Assembly (NCBI GenBank): GCA_022827885.1
Contig: JAJEIP010000096.1
Span: 1 to 62,648 of the forward strand
DNA from: Candidatus Poribacteria bacterium
GTDB lineage: Bacteria > Poribacteria > WGA-4E > WGA-3G
Direction of reading: 5' to 3'
DNA: 62,648 nt
The notes below the pieces were generated by a model, which was not told the origin of the DNA, did not search any database, and worked only from the letters and a program-made list of their open reading frames with translations. How positions within the stretch are numbered: the first letter of the stretch is position 1; each line of letters starts with the position of its first letter. A program made the translations under genes and the position numbers. Below are positions 1 to 8,410 of the stretch, piece after piece.

Positions 1-1140
1 GTCAAAGTAAAAGGACCGAGATTTGAGGATCTGACTGAACTCACTGGCGTTTTTAAGACAGCCCTATCTCAGATAGATGGCGTTTACGATATCCGAGAGG
101 ACTTCAGCATCGGAAAATCTGAACTGCACATCTACTTGAATCAGGAGAAAGCATATCAATATGGATTAACCACGTTTCAGGTTGCACAAACCATTCGGAC
201 AGCGATTGACGGGGCTAAAGCGACAACCTATCGTGAGGCAGACGAGGCGATTAATGTCATCGTCAAATATGAGGAGGACACACTTACAAATCTTGCTGAA
301 CTTAATAACCTCTTGATTGCAACACCCACCGGTGCTATTGTTCCACTCAGGGATGTTGCGGACATTGTGGAGGAAAAGGGGTACGCAGATGTCCATCGAT
401 TCGAGGGAGAACGGGCAATTACGGTTTATGCCTCGGTAAATAGTGAAAAGACGACTGCCTTTAAAGTGAATCAATCCCTCATCAGCGCATTTGCTGATAT
501 AGAATCTTTGTATCCAGGGTATCAACTCGATTTTCGAGGGGTTTTTGATGAAATTACAGAATCCTTTTCCGAGTTGTGGAAGTTGTTCATTGTTGGGCTG
601 TTGCTCATCTATGTCGTATTGGGTGCACAATTCAGATCGTTTATACAACCCATTATCATTATGTTTGCTGTTCCCTTCGGTATGATCGGTGCGATGATTG
701 GCCTCCTCCTTTCCAATGCGACACTTAGTATCGTCGCGATGTTTGGTATCGTCGCACTCGCGGGGATTGTAGTGAACGATTCAATTGTTCTTATCGACTT
801 CATTAACAAGTACCGAGAGAAGGGGTATAACAAGTGGTACGCTATTCTGAAAGGTAGTCGTCTCCGATTGCGTCCAATTGTTCTCACCACGGTGACGACG
901 ATTTTCGGACTCATTCCGATGGCAATCGGGTTAGGGGGTAAGTCGCCTATCTGGATGCCGATGGCCTATACGATCATTTTCGGACTCGCCGTTGCAACAT
1001 TGATGACGCTGTTCGTGATGCCGGGATTATATGCCATCACAACGGACCTTCGTAGACTCGTTTTGAAAGACCCAGAAGCACGCTTCCGTCCCGTCTCAGA
1101 CGCGGAACTACTGGACGCAGTAACTCCGCCTGATCATTAG
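1..1140 (+). CDS. RND efflux transporter permease, C-terminal fragment
   Basis: C-terminal 379 residues of an inner-membrane RND pump (AcrB/CzcA/HAE1 type), the proton-driven part of a tripartite efflux system. The frame is open from base 1, so the start lies outside the window; family members are about 1,000-1,050 residues. Seen: the end of the periplasmic porter region (fragment residues ~1-185), then a hydrophobic block of about six membrane segments (~190-360) including GIVVNDSIVLIDF, the family's late transmembrane motif, and a short charged cytoplasmic tail. Substrate cannot be told from this half. The outer-membrane and adaptor partners would lie upstream, outside the window. Confidence 0.93.
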   Translation, partial: VKVKGPRFEDLTELTGVFKTALSQIDGVYDIREDFSIGKSELHIYLNQEKAYQYGLTTFQVAQTIRTAIDGAKATTYREADEAINVIVKYEEDTLTNLAELNNLLIATPTGAIVPLRDVADIVEEKGYADVHRFEGERAITVYASVNSEKTTAFKVNQSLISAFADIESLYPGYQLDFRGVFDEITESFSELWKLFIVGLLLIYVVLGAQFRSFIQPIIIMFAVPFGMIGAMIGLLLSNATLSIVAMFGIVALAGIVVNDSIVLIDFINKYREKGYNKWYAILKGSRLRLRPIVLTTVTTIFGLIPMAIGLGGKSPIWMPMAYTIIFGLAVATLMTLFVMPGLYAITTDLRRLVLKDPEARFRPVSDAELLDAVTPPDH

Positions 1141-1170
1141 AACCCAGTCCACAGTTGAAAAATTTCCACT

Positions 1171-1198
1171 TTCAAAATGGTACAAGGGGTGCTATAAT
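1171..1198 (+). promoter_or_regulatory. Possible sigma70 promoter for the ATPase/TOPRIM pair
   Basis: TTCAAA, 16 bases, then a perfect TATAAT (1193-1198), about 50 bases before the likely ATG at 1249. The -10 is convincing and the -35 is weak. Confidence 0.35.
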
Positions 1199-1248
1199 AA
1201 GGGGTGAGTCGTTTTGATACTTGCAGAAATGAAAATGGAGATCGCAAA

Positions 1249-2538
1249 ATGGCAACATTAGAAGGCTTCAGAGTGCGAAATTTTGGGGTTCTCAAAGATG
1301 TGACACTGGGTCGCCTATGGAATAAAAGGAAAGAAGAAGCCCTCACGCCAATGACAGCAGTAATAGGAAAAAATGGAGTCGGCAAGAGTGCTTTATTTGA
1401 CGCATTTGGTTTCCTTGCAGATGCTCTTAAATTCAATAATGTTGAGGAAGCCTGCGATGCCCGCGGGCGCGGTGGTTTCGAGAAAATACAGACTCAGGGG
1501 GCGATAGGTCCAATTGAATTTGACGTGTACTATAGAGAACACGGAAATGCCAGACCTATTACATACCAGATTGCCATTACAGCAGATACGTTCGGACGTC
1601 CTTATGTCCTTCGGGAGCGTCTTGGACAAAGACGAAAGGGGCAGAAGCGTGGTTGGCCCTTCTCTTTTCTAATACTGAATAATGGCAGTGGTGTAGCATG
1701 GAAAGGAGATCAAGGAGGACACCAAATTGATGAACCCATTGCGGACTTACAATCATTTCAGGCATTTCTGGAATCCATAAAAGCAGAGGAATCTGGAGAA
1801 ACAGAGACTATTGACTTGAGTGACCCGCGTAAACTCGGTATCGCCACAATTGGAGCATTGAAACAACATCCCCGAATCTCCGCTTTTCGCCGATTCATTG
1901 AAGGATGGTATCTCAGTTACTTTACCCCAGATGCAGCACGTAGTCTGCCACTTGCTGGTCCTCAGGAACACCTTAATACCCGCGGCGACAACCTTGGCAA
2001 TGTTGTGCAATTTATGGAGCGTGAACACAAACAGCGTTTCAAAATAATTTTGAAAAAAATCGCTGATAAAATCCCGGGCATAGACCAAATTGATACAGAA
2101 AAAACCAGTGACGGCAGACTGCTACTCAGGTTCAACGATAAAAGCTTTAAAGCCCCCTTTTACGCGCAGCAGATGTCCGATGGAACACTCAAAGTGTTCG
2201 CCTATCTACTACTGCTCGAAGATCCAACCCCGCCTCCCTTTATTTGCATTGAGGAACCGGAAAACGGCTTATATCACAAACTTTTGGAGACTCTCGCTAC
2301 CGAATTTCGTGAATACGCTACTGGACACAAAGGCGGTTCACAGGTTTTTATTACAACACACCAACCATACTTTGTCGATGCGTTAGCCCCGAAAGAGGTA
2401 TGGATTCTGGAAAAGGGCGAAGATGGGTTCTCCAAAATTCGTCGAGCAAGCGAAGATCCACTCGTCAACAATTTAGTCGAAGAAGGTTTGCCTTTGGGCG
2501 GACTCTGGTACAGTGATTATCTTGATCCGAGGTCATGA
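1249..2538 (+). CDS. AAA (OLD/RecF-like) ATPase
   Basis: ABC/SMC-type ATPase of 429 residues. Walker A GKNGVGKS lies at residues 40-47, just after the FRVRNFGVLKDV strand typical of OLD/RecF-like ATPases. The signature-like MSDGTLKVFAYLLLLED, Walker B FICIEEPENGL (~residue 330) and the H-switch FITTHQPYFVDAL follow. ATG 1249 is chosen over GTG 1204 because GGAG sits about 8 bases upstream and the family usually starts close to this first strand. The stop is immediately followed by the ATG of the next gene, so translation is probably coupled. In OLD-like systems such an ATPase controls a TOPRIM nuclease, here apparently the separate downstream product. A defence role is inference. Confidence 0.85.
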   Translation: MATLEGFRVRNFGVLKDVTLGRLWNKRKEEALTPMTAVIGKNGVGKSALFDAFGFLADALKFNNVEEACDARGRGGFEKIQTQGAIGPIEFDVYYREHGNARPITYQIAITADTFGRPYVLRERLGQRRKGQKRGWPFSFLILNNGSGVAWKGDQGGHQIDEPIADLQSFQAFLESIKAEESGETETIDLSDPRKLGIATIGALKQHPRISAFRRFIEGWYLSYFTPDAARSLPLAGPQEHLNTRGDNLGNVVQFMEREHKQRFKIILKKIADKIPGIDQIDTEKTSDGRLLLRFNDKSFKAPFYAQQMSDGTLKVFAYLLLLEDPTPPPFICIEEPENGLYHKLLETLATEFREYATGHKGGSQVFITTHQPYFVDALAPKEVWILEKGEDGFSKIRRASEDPLVNNLVEEGLPLGGLWYSDYLDPRS

Positions 2539-3189
2539 ATGCATTTTGAGATACTCATCGAAGACCAATCGGGCAAGAAAGCACTTGACATTTTAATGCC
2601 CAAGATTATTGAAAAAAAACATACATATAGGGTTATTAGTTACCGAGGAATTGGTCGTATTCCCAAAAACCTCAAGAGTCACACCGATGCCCGTAACCGC
2701 ATTTTGCTTGATCGCTTGCCTGAGTTGCTCAAAGGGTACGGAGAGACATATACCAACTACCCAATCAACTATTCAGCGGTGGTGATTGTGGTCTGTGACT
2801 TGGATCGTAGATGTTTGAAAACATTTCGCCAAGAACTCTTGAGAGTCCTGAATTCTTGCACCCCCAAACCAAAAACACGGTTTTGTATCGCCATAGAAGA
2901 GGGTGAAGCGTGGCTACTTGGCGATATTCCGGCGATTAAGGCAGCTTATCCGAAAGCCAAGGTCAATATTCTGAATAATTATCAAAATGATTCAATTTGC
3001 GATACATGGGAACTTCTGGCTGATGCTATATTTGCAGGAGGGGCGAAAGCACTAAAAAATGAACCTTGGTATGTAATCGGCAAGGAAAAATCTACATGGG
3101 CAGAGAAAATTGCTCCAGAGATGAACGTAGAACAAAACGCGTCACCCAGTTTCTGTTATTTTCGGGATAAGATTCGAGAACTGATATGA
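2539..3189 (+). CDS. DUF4276-like protein with TOPRIM-type acidic motifs
   Basis: 216 residues, starting directly after the stop of the ATPase gene (zero spacing). The layout of acidic residues matches a TOPRIM fold: a glutamate in the first strand (FEILIEDQSGKKAL, E8), a DxD after a hydrophobic strand (VVIVVCDLDRR, about residues 88-90), then another acidic strand end (CIAIEEGEAWLLGD, about 117-128). DUF4276 proteins are commonly encoded beside AAA ATPases. The likely role is the nuclease half of a split OLD-like pair; this is inferred from motifs and context only. No signal peptide or membrane segment is seen. Confidence 0.75.
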   Translation: MHFEILIEDQSGKKALDILMPKIIEKKHTYRVISYRGIGRIPKNLKSHTDARNRILLDRLPELLKGYGETYTNYPINYSAVVIVVCDLDRRCLKTFRQELLRVLNSCTPKPKTRFCIAIEEGEAWLLGDIPAIKAAYPKAKVNILNNYQNDSICDTWELLADAIFAGGAKALKNEPWYVIGKEKSTWAEKIAPEMNVEQNASPSFCYFRDKIRELI

Positions 3190-3240
3190 GTATTCAGTAT
3201 TGATCTGTCAATTTATTGGAAACCAAGGAGAAAAAACCGC

Positions 3241-4215
3241 GTGAATCAACAAGATTTGAAAATCACTTTTATCGGCGTTGGTGGTATCACCAGAAGTTAT
3301 CGCCAAAGCCTCGGACAACTTGAACGTCCCATTGCGGCAGTCTGTGATATAAATGCTGAACGCGTCACATCTATCGCTGATGAAGAAAATGCGAGGGCAT
3401 ACACCGACCACAATGAGATGCTACAGACAGAGAAACCGGATGTCGTATTCATCTGCATCCCGCCCGGAGCACACACGACACAGGTTGCCGATGCAGCAGC
3501 ATCAGGTGCAGCGGTCTTTGTCGCCAAACCCGTCGCACAGGATCTGGAAACCGCGCAACACGCTCGCGATGCGATTGCCACCGCAGGCGTTATCAATCAA
3601 GTCGGTTATATGGCGCGCTATAGCGACATCACAGCGAAAGCAAAAGAGCTCGTTGGTGATCGGAAACTTACAATGGGGATCGGACGGTTTCTCACACGAA
3701 TGGGTGCCGGGCATCCGTGGTGGGGAAAATACGAGGTCTCGCGCGGACAGATGGTCGAACAGACGACCCACGTTTTTGACCTTATCCGTTACTTTCTCGG
3801 TGATGTCGCAAATGTCCACGCCTACGGGATCAAGGGGGTTTCTGAGGAGATCGCTGACTTTGAGGAGTGCACCGTTTGCAATATGCAGTTTGAGAGTGGC
3901 GCGGTAGGCAGTATCACCAGTACCTGTGTCGCCCGCGCACACGACCATTTCGCAACCGAATTGGTCGGTGATGATTTCTATCTCAAACTCACGCTTGACC
4001 TCGGATTGCGCGGACAGATCAGCGGTGAGGAGGTCGACTACACCGGCACGGAAGCGGGTTACTTCCGACAGATTGAGCAGTTCATCAAAGCAGTGGAAGC
4101 CAACGACCAAGGATTGGTCATTGCGCCCTACGCCGATGCCGTCAAGTCTCTCGCTGCCACACTCGCCGCGAATCGTTCGTTGGAAACGGGACAGGTTGAA
4201 CAGGTTGCTGTCTGA
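3241..4215 (+). CDS. Gfo/Idh/MocA family oxidoreductase
   Basis: 324-residue NAD(P)-dependent dehydrogenase. The Rossmann start is FIGVGGITRSYRQSL (glycine-rich, residues ~10-25). CIPPGAHTTQVADAAASGA and VFVAKPVAQDL (the family's EKP-like motif, here AKP) follow, then the C-terminal alpha/beta domain with GQMVEQTTHVFDLIRYF. Start is GTG 3241, preceded by AAGGAG. Members oxidise or reduce sugars, inositols and related polyols; the substrate is not determinable. It stands alone, converging on the GH88 gene, with a stem-loop between the two. Confidence 0.9.
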   Translation: MNQQDLKITFIGVGGITRSYRQSLGQLERPIAAVCDINAERVTSIADEENARAYTDHNEMLQTEKPDVVFICIPPGAHTTQVADAAASGAAVFVAKPVAQDLETAQHARDAIATAGVINQVGYMARYSDITAKAKELVGDRKLTMGIGRFLTRMGAGHPWWGKYEVSRGQMVEQTTHVFDLIRYFLGDVANVHAYGIKGVSEEIADFEECTVCNMQFESGAVGSITSTCVARAHDHFATELVGDDFYLKLTLDLGLRGQISGEEVDYTGTEAGYFRQIEQFIKAVEANDQGLVIAPYADAVKSLAATLAANRSLETGQVEQVAV

Positions 4216-4223
4216 CTGATCCG

Positions 4224-4252
4224 AGCAGGCGCATTTGCGAAGCGCGCCTGCT
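4224..4252. terminator. Stem-loop between convergent genes
   Basis: A perfect 9-bp stem AGCAGGCGC/GCGCCTGCT closes an 11-base loop, 8 bases after the stop of the plus-strand dehydrogenase and 9 bases before the end of the minus-strand GH88 gene. There is no T-run, so it is either a bidirectional transcription barrier or another copy of the REP-like palindromes seen elsewhere in the window. Confidence 0.45.
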
Positions 4253-4261
4253 ATATGGAAG

Positions 4262-5632
4262 TTAAAAAAACGTCAGATACGGCTTTCCAAGGATCTCTCG
4301 CCATAACAGGACTGCGAGTTCACGGGCATGGTAATCGCCCCACATGGAAGCCTCGCCACACGGAATCTTCCTGCCCTCTGGCACATGATCCCAGCCATTC
4401 GGACGGTGATACACCGAATGCAATAACAACCCCTGATGTGTATCGGATTCAGAGAGATACGGTTCAGCAAAGAGCGTCTTCGCCACCGTTAAACCTGCTT
4501 GATAATAGGAATCCCCAACCTCCGACTCGCTGTGCTTTCTGAGATAGTTACCGAGTCGAATCAAGCCTTGCGCCGCAATCGCCGCGGCGGAGCTATCCAC
4601 AGGTTCAAGATCGTTATACGGATCTGCAGGGACTGCCAAATAATCGCCGAGTTCAGCTAAACCAGGCGCACCGGTATCCCAATACGGAATCCCATCTTGT
4701 GCTGTGTTCTCAATATAGAAATCCGCAGTGGCTTCCGCGGCTTTGCGCATGTGTGCTGTCGTCAGTTCATATCCACCGTAAGGTTCAAGCATATCTGCGG
4801 GTAACGTGTCAAAAAACTCAAGTTGCTCAGCGTAACCCGTAATAATCCAAGCCAGCCCGCGGGTCCACGTCGTAAAGGGTGAATACCCCTGCTGAGTGCT
4901 TGGACAGCGATAGTTCCCATCGTTCGTATTAAAGATAGATTCATGCACCACCCGTCCACGCAGATCGAACGCATCACGTCCTTCGCTGTAGTAAACGTTA
5001 TAGGTCGCTGTCGTCTGCGAATGGTGAAGCAACCGTTCCAGCAGACTGATAGCGGCATCGCCTTCACCCATCAGCACGGCACCGAGGGTATGCCCAAGCC
5101 CTAAAGCGCGCAAAGACCGGATAGTGTCTGAGAAGAGTGAATGCGGTCCGTTGAAGGAAGCGATATATCCTGTCCCATCACTAATACGGGTCCAGCGAGC
5201 CGCCTGCACGGCAGCGGAGGCTTTCAGTGCGAGTTCATAGAAATCCATCTCGCTATCGTTCCACGGAATCACGTCCTCACGCATCAAACGCCGGAGGTTA
5301 CCATACGTAGAGACGTTATTGAACCCGTGATCGTGGACACCGATATGTGTCACGTGGGGTGCCATTTTCTCAACCGTGTTCCGTCTACCGATCTCAAGGA
5401 ACTGCGCATCCCCGGTGGCATCAAATTGAAGGATAGCGGAGCCGAATTGAAACCCTTGGGTCCACTCGGTCCAGCCGCGTGTTGTATAGGTCCCAGCGAC
5501 CGTAAACACAGGTGTTCCGTTTTCGGGGAGCCATGTGTCTTCTATGGCTAAAATCTTTTGACCGGAGCATTCAAGAAGCCTCTCAATCTGAGGCTTCAGA
5601 TCAATGGGACGCAATGAATCGTTTATCTGCAT
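4262..5632 (-). CDS. Glycoside hydrolase family 88-like (unsaturated glucuronyl hydrolase)
   Basis: 456 residues, helical-barrel type. GH88-like stretches: GVHDHGFNNVSTYGNL, GYSPFTTWTRGLAWIITGYA, VPADPYNDLEPVDSSAAAIA and QGLIRLGNYL. Family members remove unsaturated uronic acid from the non-reducing end of oligosaccharides made by polysaccharide lyases, which would suit use of marine or matrix glycans. No signal peptide is seen, so it is probably cytoplasmic. Start ATG 5632 has AAGGAAAA upstream. It follows the adenylyltransferase gene by 14 bases, so the two are likely co-transcribed. Confidence 0.82.
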   Translation of the reverse strand: MQINDSLRPIDLKPQIERLLECSGQKILAIEDTWLPENGTPVFTVAGTYTTRGWTEWTQGFQFGSAILQFDATGDAQFLEIGRRNTVEKMAPHVTHIGVHDHGFNNVSTYGNLRRLMREDVIPWNDSEMDFYELALKASAAVQAARWTRISDGTGYIASFNGPHSLFSDTIRSLRALGLGHTLGAVLMGEGDAAISLLERLLHHSQTTATYNVYYSEGRDAFDLRGRVVHESIFNTNDGNYRCPSTQQGYSPFTTWTRGLAWIITGYAEQLEFFDTLPADMLEPYGGYELTTAHMRKAAEATADFYIENTAQDGIPYWDTGAPGLAELGDYLAVPADPYNDLEPVDSSAAAIAAQGLIRLGNYLRKHSESEVGDSYYQAGLTVAKTLFAEPYLSESDTHQGLLLHSVYHRPNGWDHVPEGRKIPCGEASMWGDYHARELAVLLWREILGKPYLTFF

Positions 5633-5646
5633 ATTTTTAATTTTCC

Positions 5647-6153
5647 TTACGGTGTATTTGCGACATCAGCATCTATATACCGTTCACATATCACTTGGAT
5701 GAGATTGGTTGTGGATTTACCGGGCACGTTCAAACCAACGATAACCTCACCCCCGTTTGCCTCAACGACATCCCTTTCAATGAGTTGTTCCAGTTTATAG
5801 TCGCCGCCTTTAACGTGGATACTCGGTTTAAGTTCGGAGAGCAAGTCGATCGGCGTTAATTCTGGGAAGATGACAACGTAATCGACGCATTCCAACCCGG
5901 CGAGCATCTCTGCGCGTTCTTCTTCAGGGACGAGTGGACGATTTTCACCCTTGAGTTGACGGACGGAACTGTCGCTGTTGACCGCTACCACGAGCATATC
6001 CCCAAGCTGGCGCGCTGCCTGAAGGTAACGGAGATGCCCCAAATGTAGGACATCAAAACAACCGTTGGTCGTGACAACAACGTTTCCGTCTGTTTTCGCT
6101 TGCTTAAGGATAGAGGCAAGTTCGCTGCGATGATAGATTTTTGGGTTTAACAT
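5647..6153 (-). CDS. rfaE2: D-glycero-beta-D-manno-heptose 1-phosphate adenylyltransferase-type (RfaE2)
   Basis: Nucleotidyltransferase that makes an ADP-sugar for lipopolysaccharide heptose. The cytidylyltransferase-like signature is complete: TTNGCFDVLHLGHLRYL near the N-terminus, then VAVNSDSSVRQLKGENRPL and a C-terminal VPGKSTTNLIQVI. Length (168 residues from ATG 6153) fits the stand-alone RfaE2 domain; the RfaE1 kinase half is not adjacent. A TTG at 6180 would add nine residues. It directly abuts the stop of the small upstream frame and has AGGAG 10 bases before it, so that start is a real alternative. The family N-terminus fits ATG 6153 better. Confidence 0.88.
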   Translation of the reverse strand: MLNPKIYHRSELASILKQAKTDGNVVVTTNGCFDVLHLGHLRYLQAARQLGDMLVVAVNSDSSVRQLKGENRPLVPEEERAEMLAGLECVDYVVIFPELTPIDLLSELKPSIHVKGGDYKLEQLIERDVVEANGGEVIVGLNVPGKSTTNLIQVICERYIDADVANTP

Positions 6154-6180
6154 TTTTCTATTGAGTGGCAGTTTTCCCAA

Positions 6181-6318
6181 TTACCAACGTCTCCTGGTTC
6201 GGCGCTTCTCACTCGCTCTCCATTTGCGCTGCTCGGCCCCTGCTTCTCGAAACAGAAGACGGAGAAACTCTAATGCCAAACGTAGCGTGAATATTAATAC
6301 GCTTCTCACGAATTTCAC
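6181..6318 (-). CDS. Possible small basic membrane-associated ORF
   Basis: 45 codons from GTG 6318 with AGGA about 8 bases upstream. The first half is hydrophobic (VLIFTLRLALEFLRLLF) and the second very basic (EKRRTRRRW). Its TAA abuts the alternative TTG start of the adenylyltransferase gene. No homologue is recognised. It may simply be leader sequence. Confidence 0.28.
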   Translation of the reverse strand: MKFVRSVLIFTLRLALEFLRLLFREAGAEQRKWRASEKRRTRRRW

Positions 6319-6411
6319 ATGGATATCCTCTCTGTTTATTTGAATGAATGGGTAAGACCTAAACGTTAATAGTCTAACACGCATCAGAACGCTTGGCAAG
6401 TTTTTCCTGTA

Positions 6412-6440
6412 TTGCTGAATTCCTGACCTCGTGCTACAAT
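6412..6440 (+). promoter_or_regulatory. Sigma70-like promoter for the EF-Tu paralogue
   Basis: TTGCTG (6412-6417), 17 bases, TACAAT (6435-6440). It lies 47 bases before ATG 6488 and divergent to the small ORF and adenylyltransferase genes. Confidence 0.5.
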
Positions 6441-6487
6441 GCAGTGGAAATTGCAATAAAAAATTACACCAAATCAGGAGGAAAGAG

Positions 6488-7648
6488 ATGACAGATCAAA
6501 AAGAACAGACACATCGCGGATTACCTATTTGCACGCTCGGTGCCCCCGGACACGGCAAAACAACATTAACAGCAGCGGTAGCGAAAGTCGTTGCGAGAAT
6601 CGGCGCGATCCACACAAACGGAGATAACGATTTTGAATCACAAATCCCAATCAGTCACCCAATCCGAGAAGGGGTCGGCATTACCTACCGTGCGATCGCG
6701 TATGAAACCAGTGGTAAACTTTACACCCACATCGATTGCGAGACACACATTGATGTTGTCAAAATGCTCGTTAGCGGTTCTCCCGCAATCCATAGCGCTA
6801 TATGGATCGTAAACGCGGTTGAAGGGGTCACACCTGACTCCGAGGCACACCTACGTCTTGCCAATCATACACATCTCCCGATAGTGTTATCCTTTCTAAA
6901 TACAGACGGCATCCCAAATGACGATGAACTGATAGACATTTGCCAACAAGAGATGAGAGAACTTCTGAACGGGTGTGGTTGGGATGAGGATACGTCTCCA
7001 ATAATTGTTGGAGACGCGCGCAGGGCATTAGACTATAGGGGAGACAGCCTCACCTCTGCGCAGTGGCAACCGATTGTTGATCTTATCTTCGCCATGAATC
7101 GGGCAATGCCTGCCCCCGTGGACACAGCACGCTTACCGCTTATCATGCCAATCCATGAAATCGCTGCGGAAATGAAGGAGCGTGTATCCGTCCGCGGCGA
7201 TATTGTGCAGGGACAACTCGCTGTGGGACAAGCGATAGATATTGTGGGCAAAGGGGATAGAATTAAGACGCGGATTCTCAGCATAACGGAGGATGAAGTA
7301 TGCGTTGAATCCGAACCCGACTGGGTGTCTATTGGACAGGTGCTTTGTACACCGAAGACCGTCAAATCACATTCCGAATTTACCGCACTCATCTATCTGC
7401 TGACACATGAAGAGAGCGGCACCCACATCCCGCTCATAGAAAACGATAGACCTGACATCCATTTATGGGGTATTGACATGCCAGCGCATCTAAAACTTCC
7501 GCCAAGCCTCTCCCTTCTTACACCGGGGGCTTATGCACATGTCTCTCTTACGCTTGATCTGCCCTTGGTGATGGAGGTTGGCACGCGGTTTGAAGTGAAA
7601 AAGATGGGATCGCGCATAGGAATTGGGGTTGTGACGGGTGTTGTGTGA
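6488..7648 (+). CDS. Degenerate EF-Tu-like GTPase paralogue
   Basis: 386 residues aligning along most of EF-Tu but strongly diverged. The P-loop is intact (GAPGHGKT, residues 18-25) and the switch I threonine survives in EGVGIT. The G3 motif DCPGH has become DCETH (83-87), losing its glycine. The G4 motif NKAD has become NTDG (138-141), losing the lysine and aspartate that select guanine. The G5 SAL motif is also altered. The domain 2/3 region is shorter, yet the C-terminus keeps EF-Tu-like RFEVKKMGSRIGIGVVTGV. ATG 6488 follows AGGAGG by 6 bases. A canonical tuf lies at 50736-51935, so this is a paralogue, not the elongation factor. Its nucleotide and partner are unknown. Confidence 0.85.
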   Translation: MTDQKEQTHRGLPICTLGAPGHGKTTLTAAVAKVVARIGAIHTNGDNDFESQIPISHPIREGVGITYRAIAYETSGKLYTHIDCETHIDVVKMLVSGSPAIHSAIWIVNAVEGVTPDSEAHLRLANHTHLPIVLSFLNTDGIPNDDELIDICQQEMRELLNGCGWDEDTSPIIVGDARRALDYRGDSLTSAQWQPIVDLIFAMNRAMPAPVDTARLPLIMPIHEIAAEMKERVSVRGDIVQGQLAVGQAIDIVGKGDRIKTRILSITEDEVCVESEPDWVSIGQVLCTPKTVKSHSEFTALIYLLTHEESGTHIPLIENDRPDIHLWGIDMPAHLKLPPSLSLLTPGAYAHVSLTLDLPLVMEVGTRFEVKKMGSRIGIGVVTGVV

Positions 7649-7655
7649 TGTTTTT

Positions 7656-8363
7656 CTAACGTGCAGCAGCAATTGCATCTGGCAGCGCGAGATCACCGGT
7701 GTACAACGCACGTCCGATAATCGCACCGCTGGCACCGATCTGCTTCAAAGCCGCTACGTCCGCAAGCGACGTGACACCCCCCGAAGCGATGACATCCGCA
7801 GGGACGGCATTGATAATATCAGCCGTCGCGTCAACATTGGGACCTTTGAGCATTCCATCGCTTTTGATGTCGGTATAGATAAGCGTTTGGACCTCCGGCA
7901 TCTCTACAGCAAATTCGACGGCAGATTTTTGGGAGACCTCTAACCATCCGTCCGTGGCGACCCTGCCATCTCTGGCATCAATGCCGACAGCGACCCGCGC
8001 ACCGTATTCCGCACACGCCTGTTTCACGAGACTCGGTTGTTTGAGGGCAACCGTGCCTAAAATAGCGCGATCCACGCCTAACGCCAGAACCGCTTCTAAG
8101 TGCGCCATACTGCGGATACCCCCTCCAAGCTGGACAGGAATATCAAGCGCAGAAACGATTTCGCTGACGATGTGGAGATTCGCCGATTCACCCTGAAACG
8201 CGCCGTCCAGATCCACGAGATGCAAGTATTCCGCACCCTCGGCTTGCCACCGCAGTGCCATTTCTATAGGAGCATCCGAGAAGATCGTCTCCTGTGAGGC
8301 GATCCCCTGCACTAAATTCACACATTTTCCACCGCGAAGATCAATGGCGGGTAGTATATACAA
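7656..8363 (-). CDS. hisA: Phosphoribosylformimino-5-aminoimidazole carboxamide ribotide isomerase
   Basis: Fourth step of histidine synthesis (ProFAR to PRFAR), a half-barrel-duplicated TIM barrel of 235 residues. Family motifs: ILPAIDLRGGKCVNLVQG (catalytic Asp in PAIDL), HLVDLDGAF, VQLGGGIRS, VAVGIDARDG, YTDIKSDGM (second catalytic Asp) and VIASGGVTS. TTG 8363 is chosen: AAGGA lies 6-7 bases upstream and HisA proteins begin just before the IPAIDL strand. The longer frame from GTG 8390 would start inside a palindromic repeat. It stands alone, apart from other his genes, downstream of the sugar ABC permease. Confidence 0.95.
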   Translation of the reverse strand: MYILPAIDLRGGKCVNLVQGIASQETIFSDAPIEMALRWQAEGAEYLHLVDLDGAFQGESANLHIVSEIVSALDIPVQLGGGIRSMAHLEAVLALGVDRAILGTVALKQPSLVKQACAEYGARVAVGIDARDGRVATDGWLEVSQKSAVEFAVEMPEVQTLIYTDIKSDGMLKGPNVDATADIINAVPADVIASGGVTSLADVAALKQIGASGAIIGRALYTGDLALPDAIAAAR

Positions 8364-8384
8364 AGTCTTTCCTTCCGTAGTTGA

Positions 8385-8410
8385 CGGCACAACGGCGTGT
8401 GCCTACTACT
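8385..8410. repeat. Palindromic repeat family I, copy 1
   Basis: Core GGCACAACGGCGTGTGCC (8386-8403), an inverted repeat GGCACA/TGTGCC followed by TACTAC. It sits between the permease stop and the hisA start, just upstream of the hisA ribosome-binding site. Other copies are at 11735 and (two) at 13297-13360. Confidence 0.8.

Noticed and set aside
6488-7648. Second functional tuf gene
   Set aside because: G3, G4 and G5 motifs are disrupted and the sequence is far from the canonical copy at 50736-51935.
7656-8390. hisA starting at GTG 8390, and similarly starts at 11747 and 13308
   Set aside because: These codons lie inside the palindromic repeat; better Shine-Dalgarno-linked starts are just downstream.
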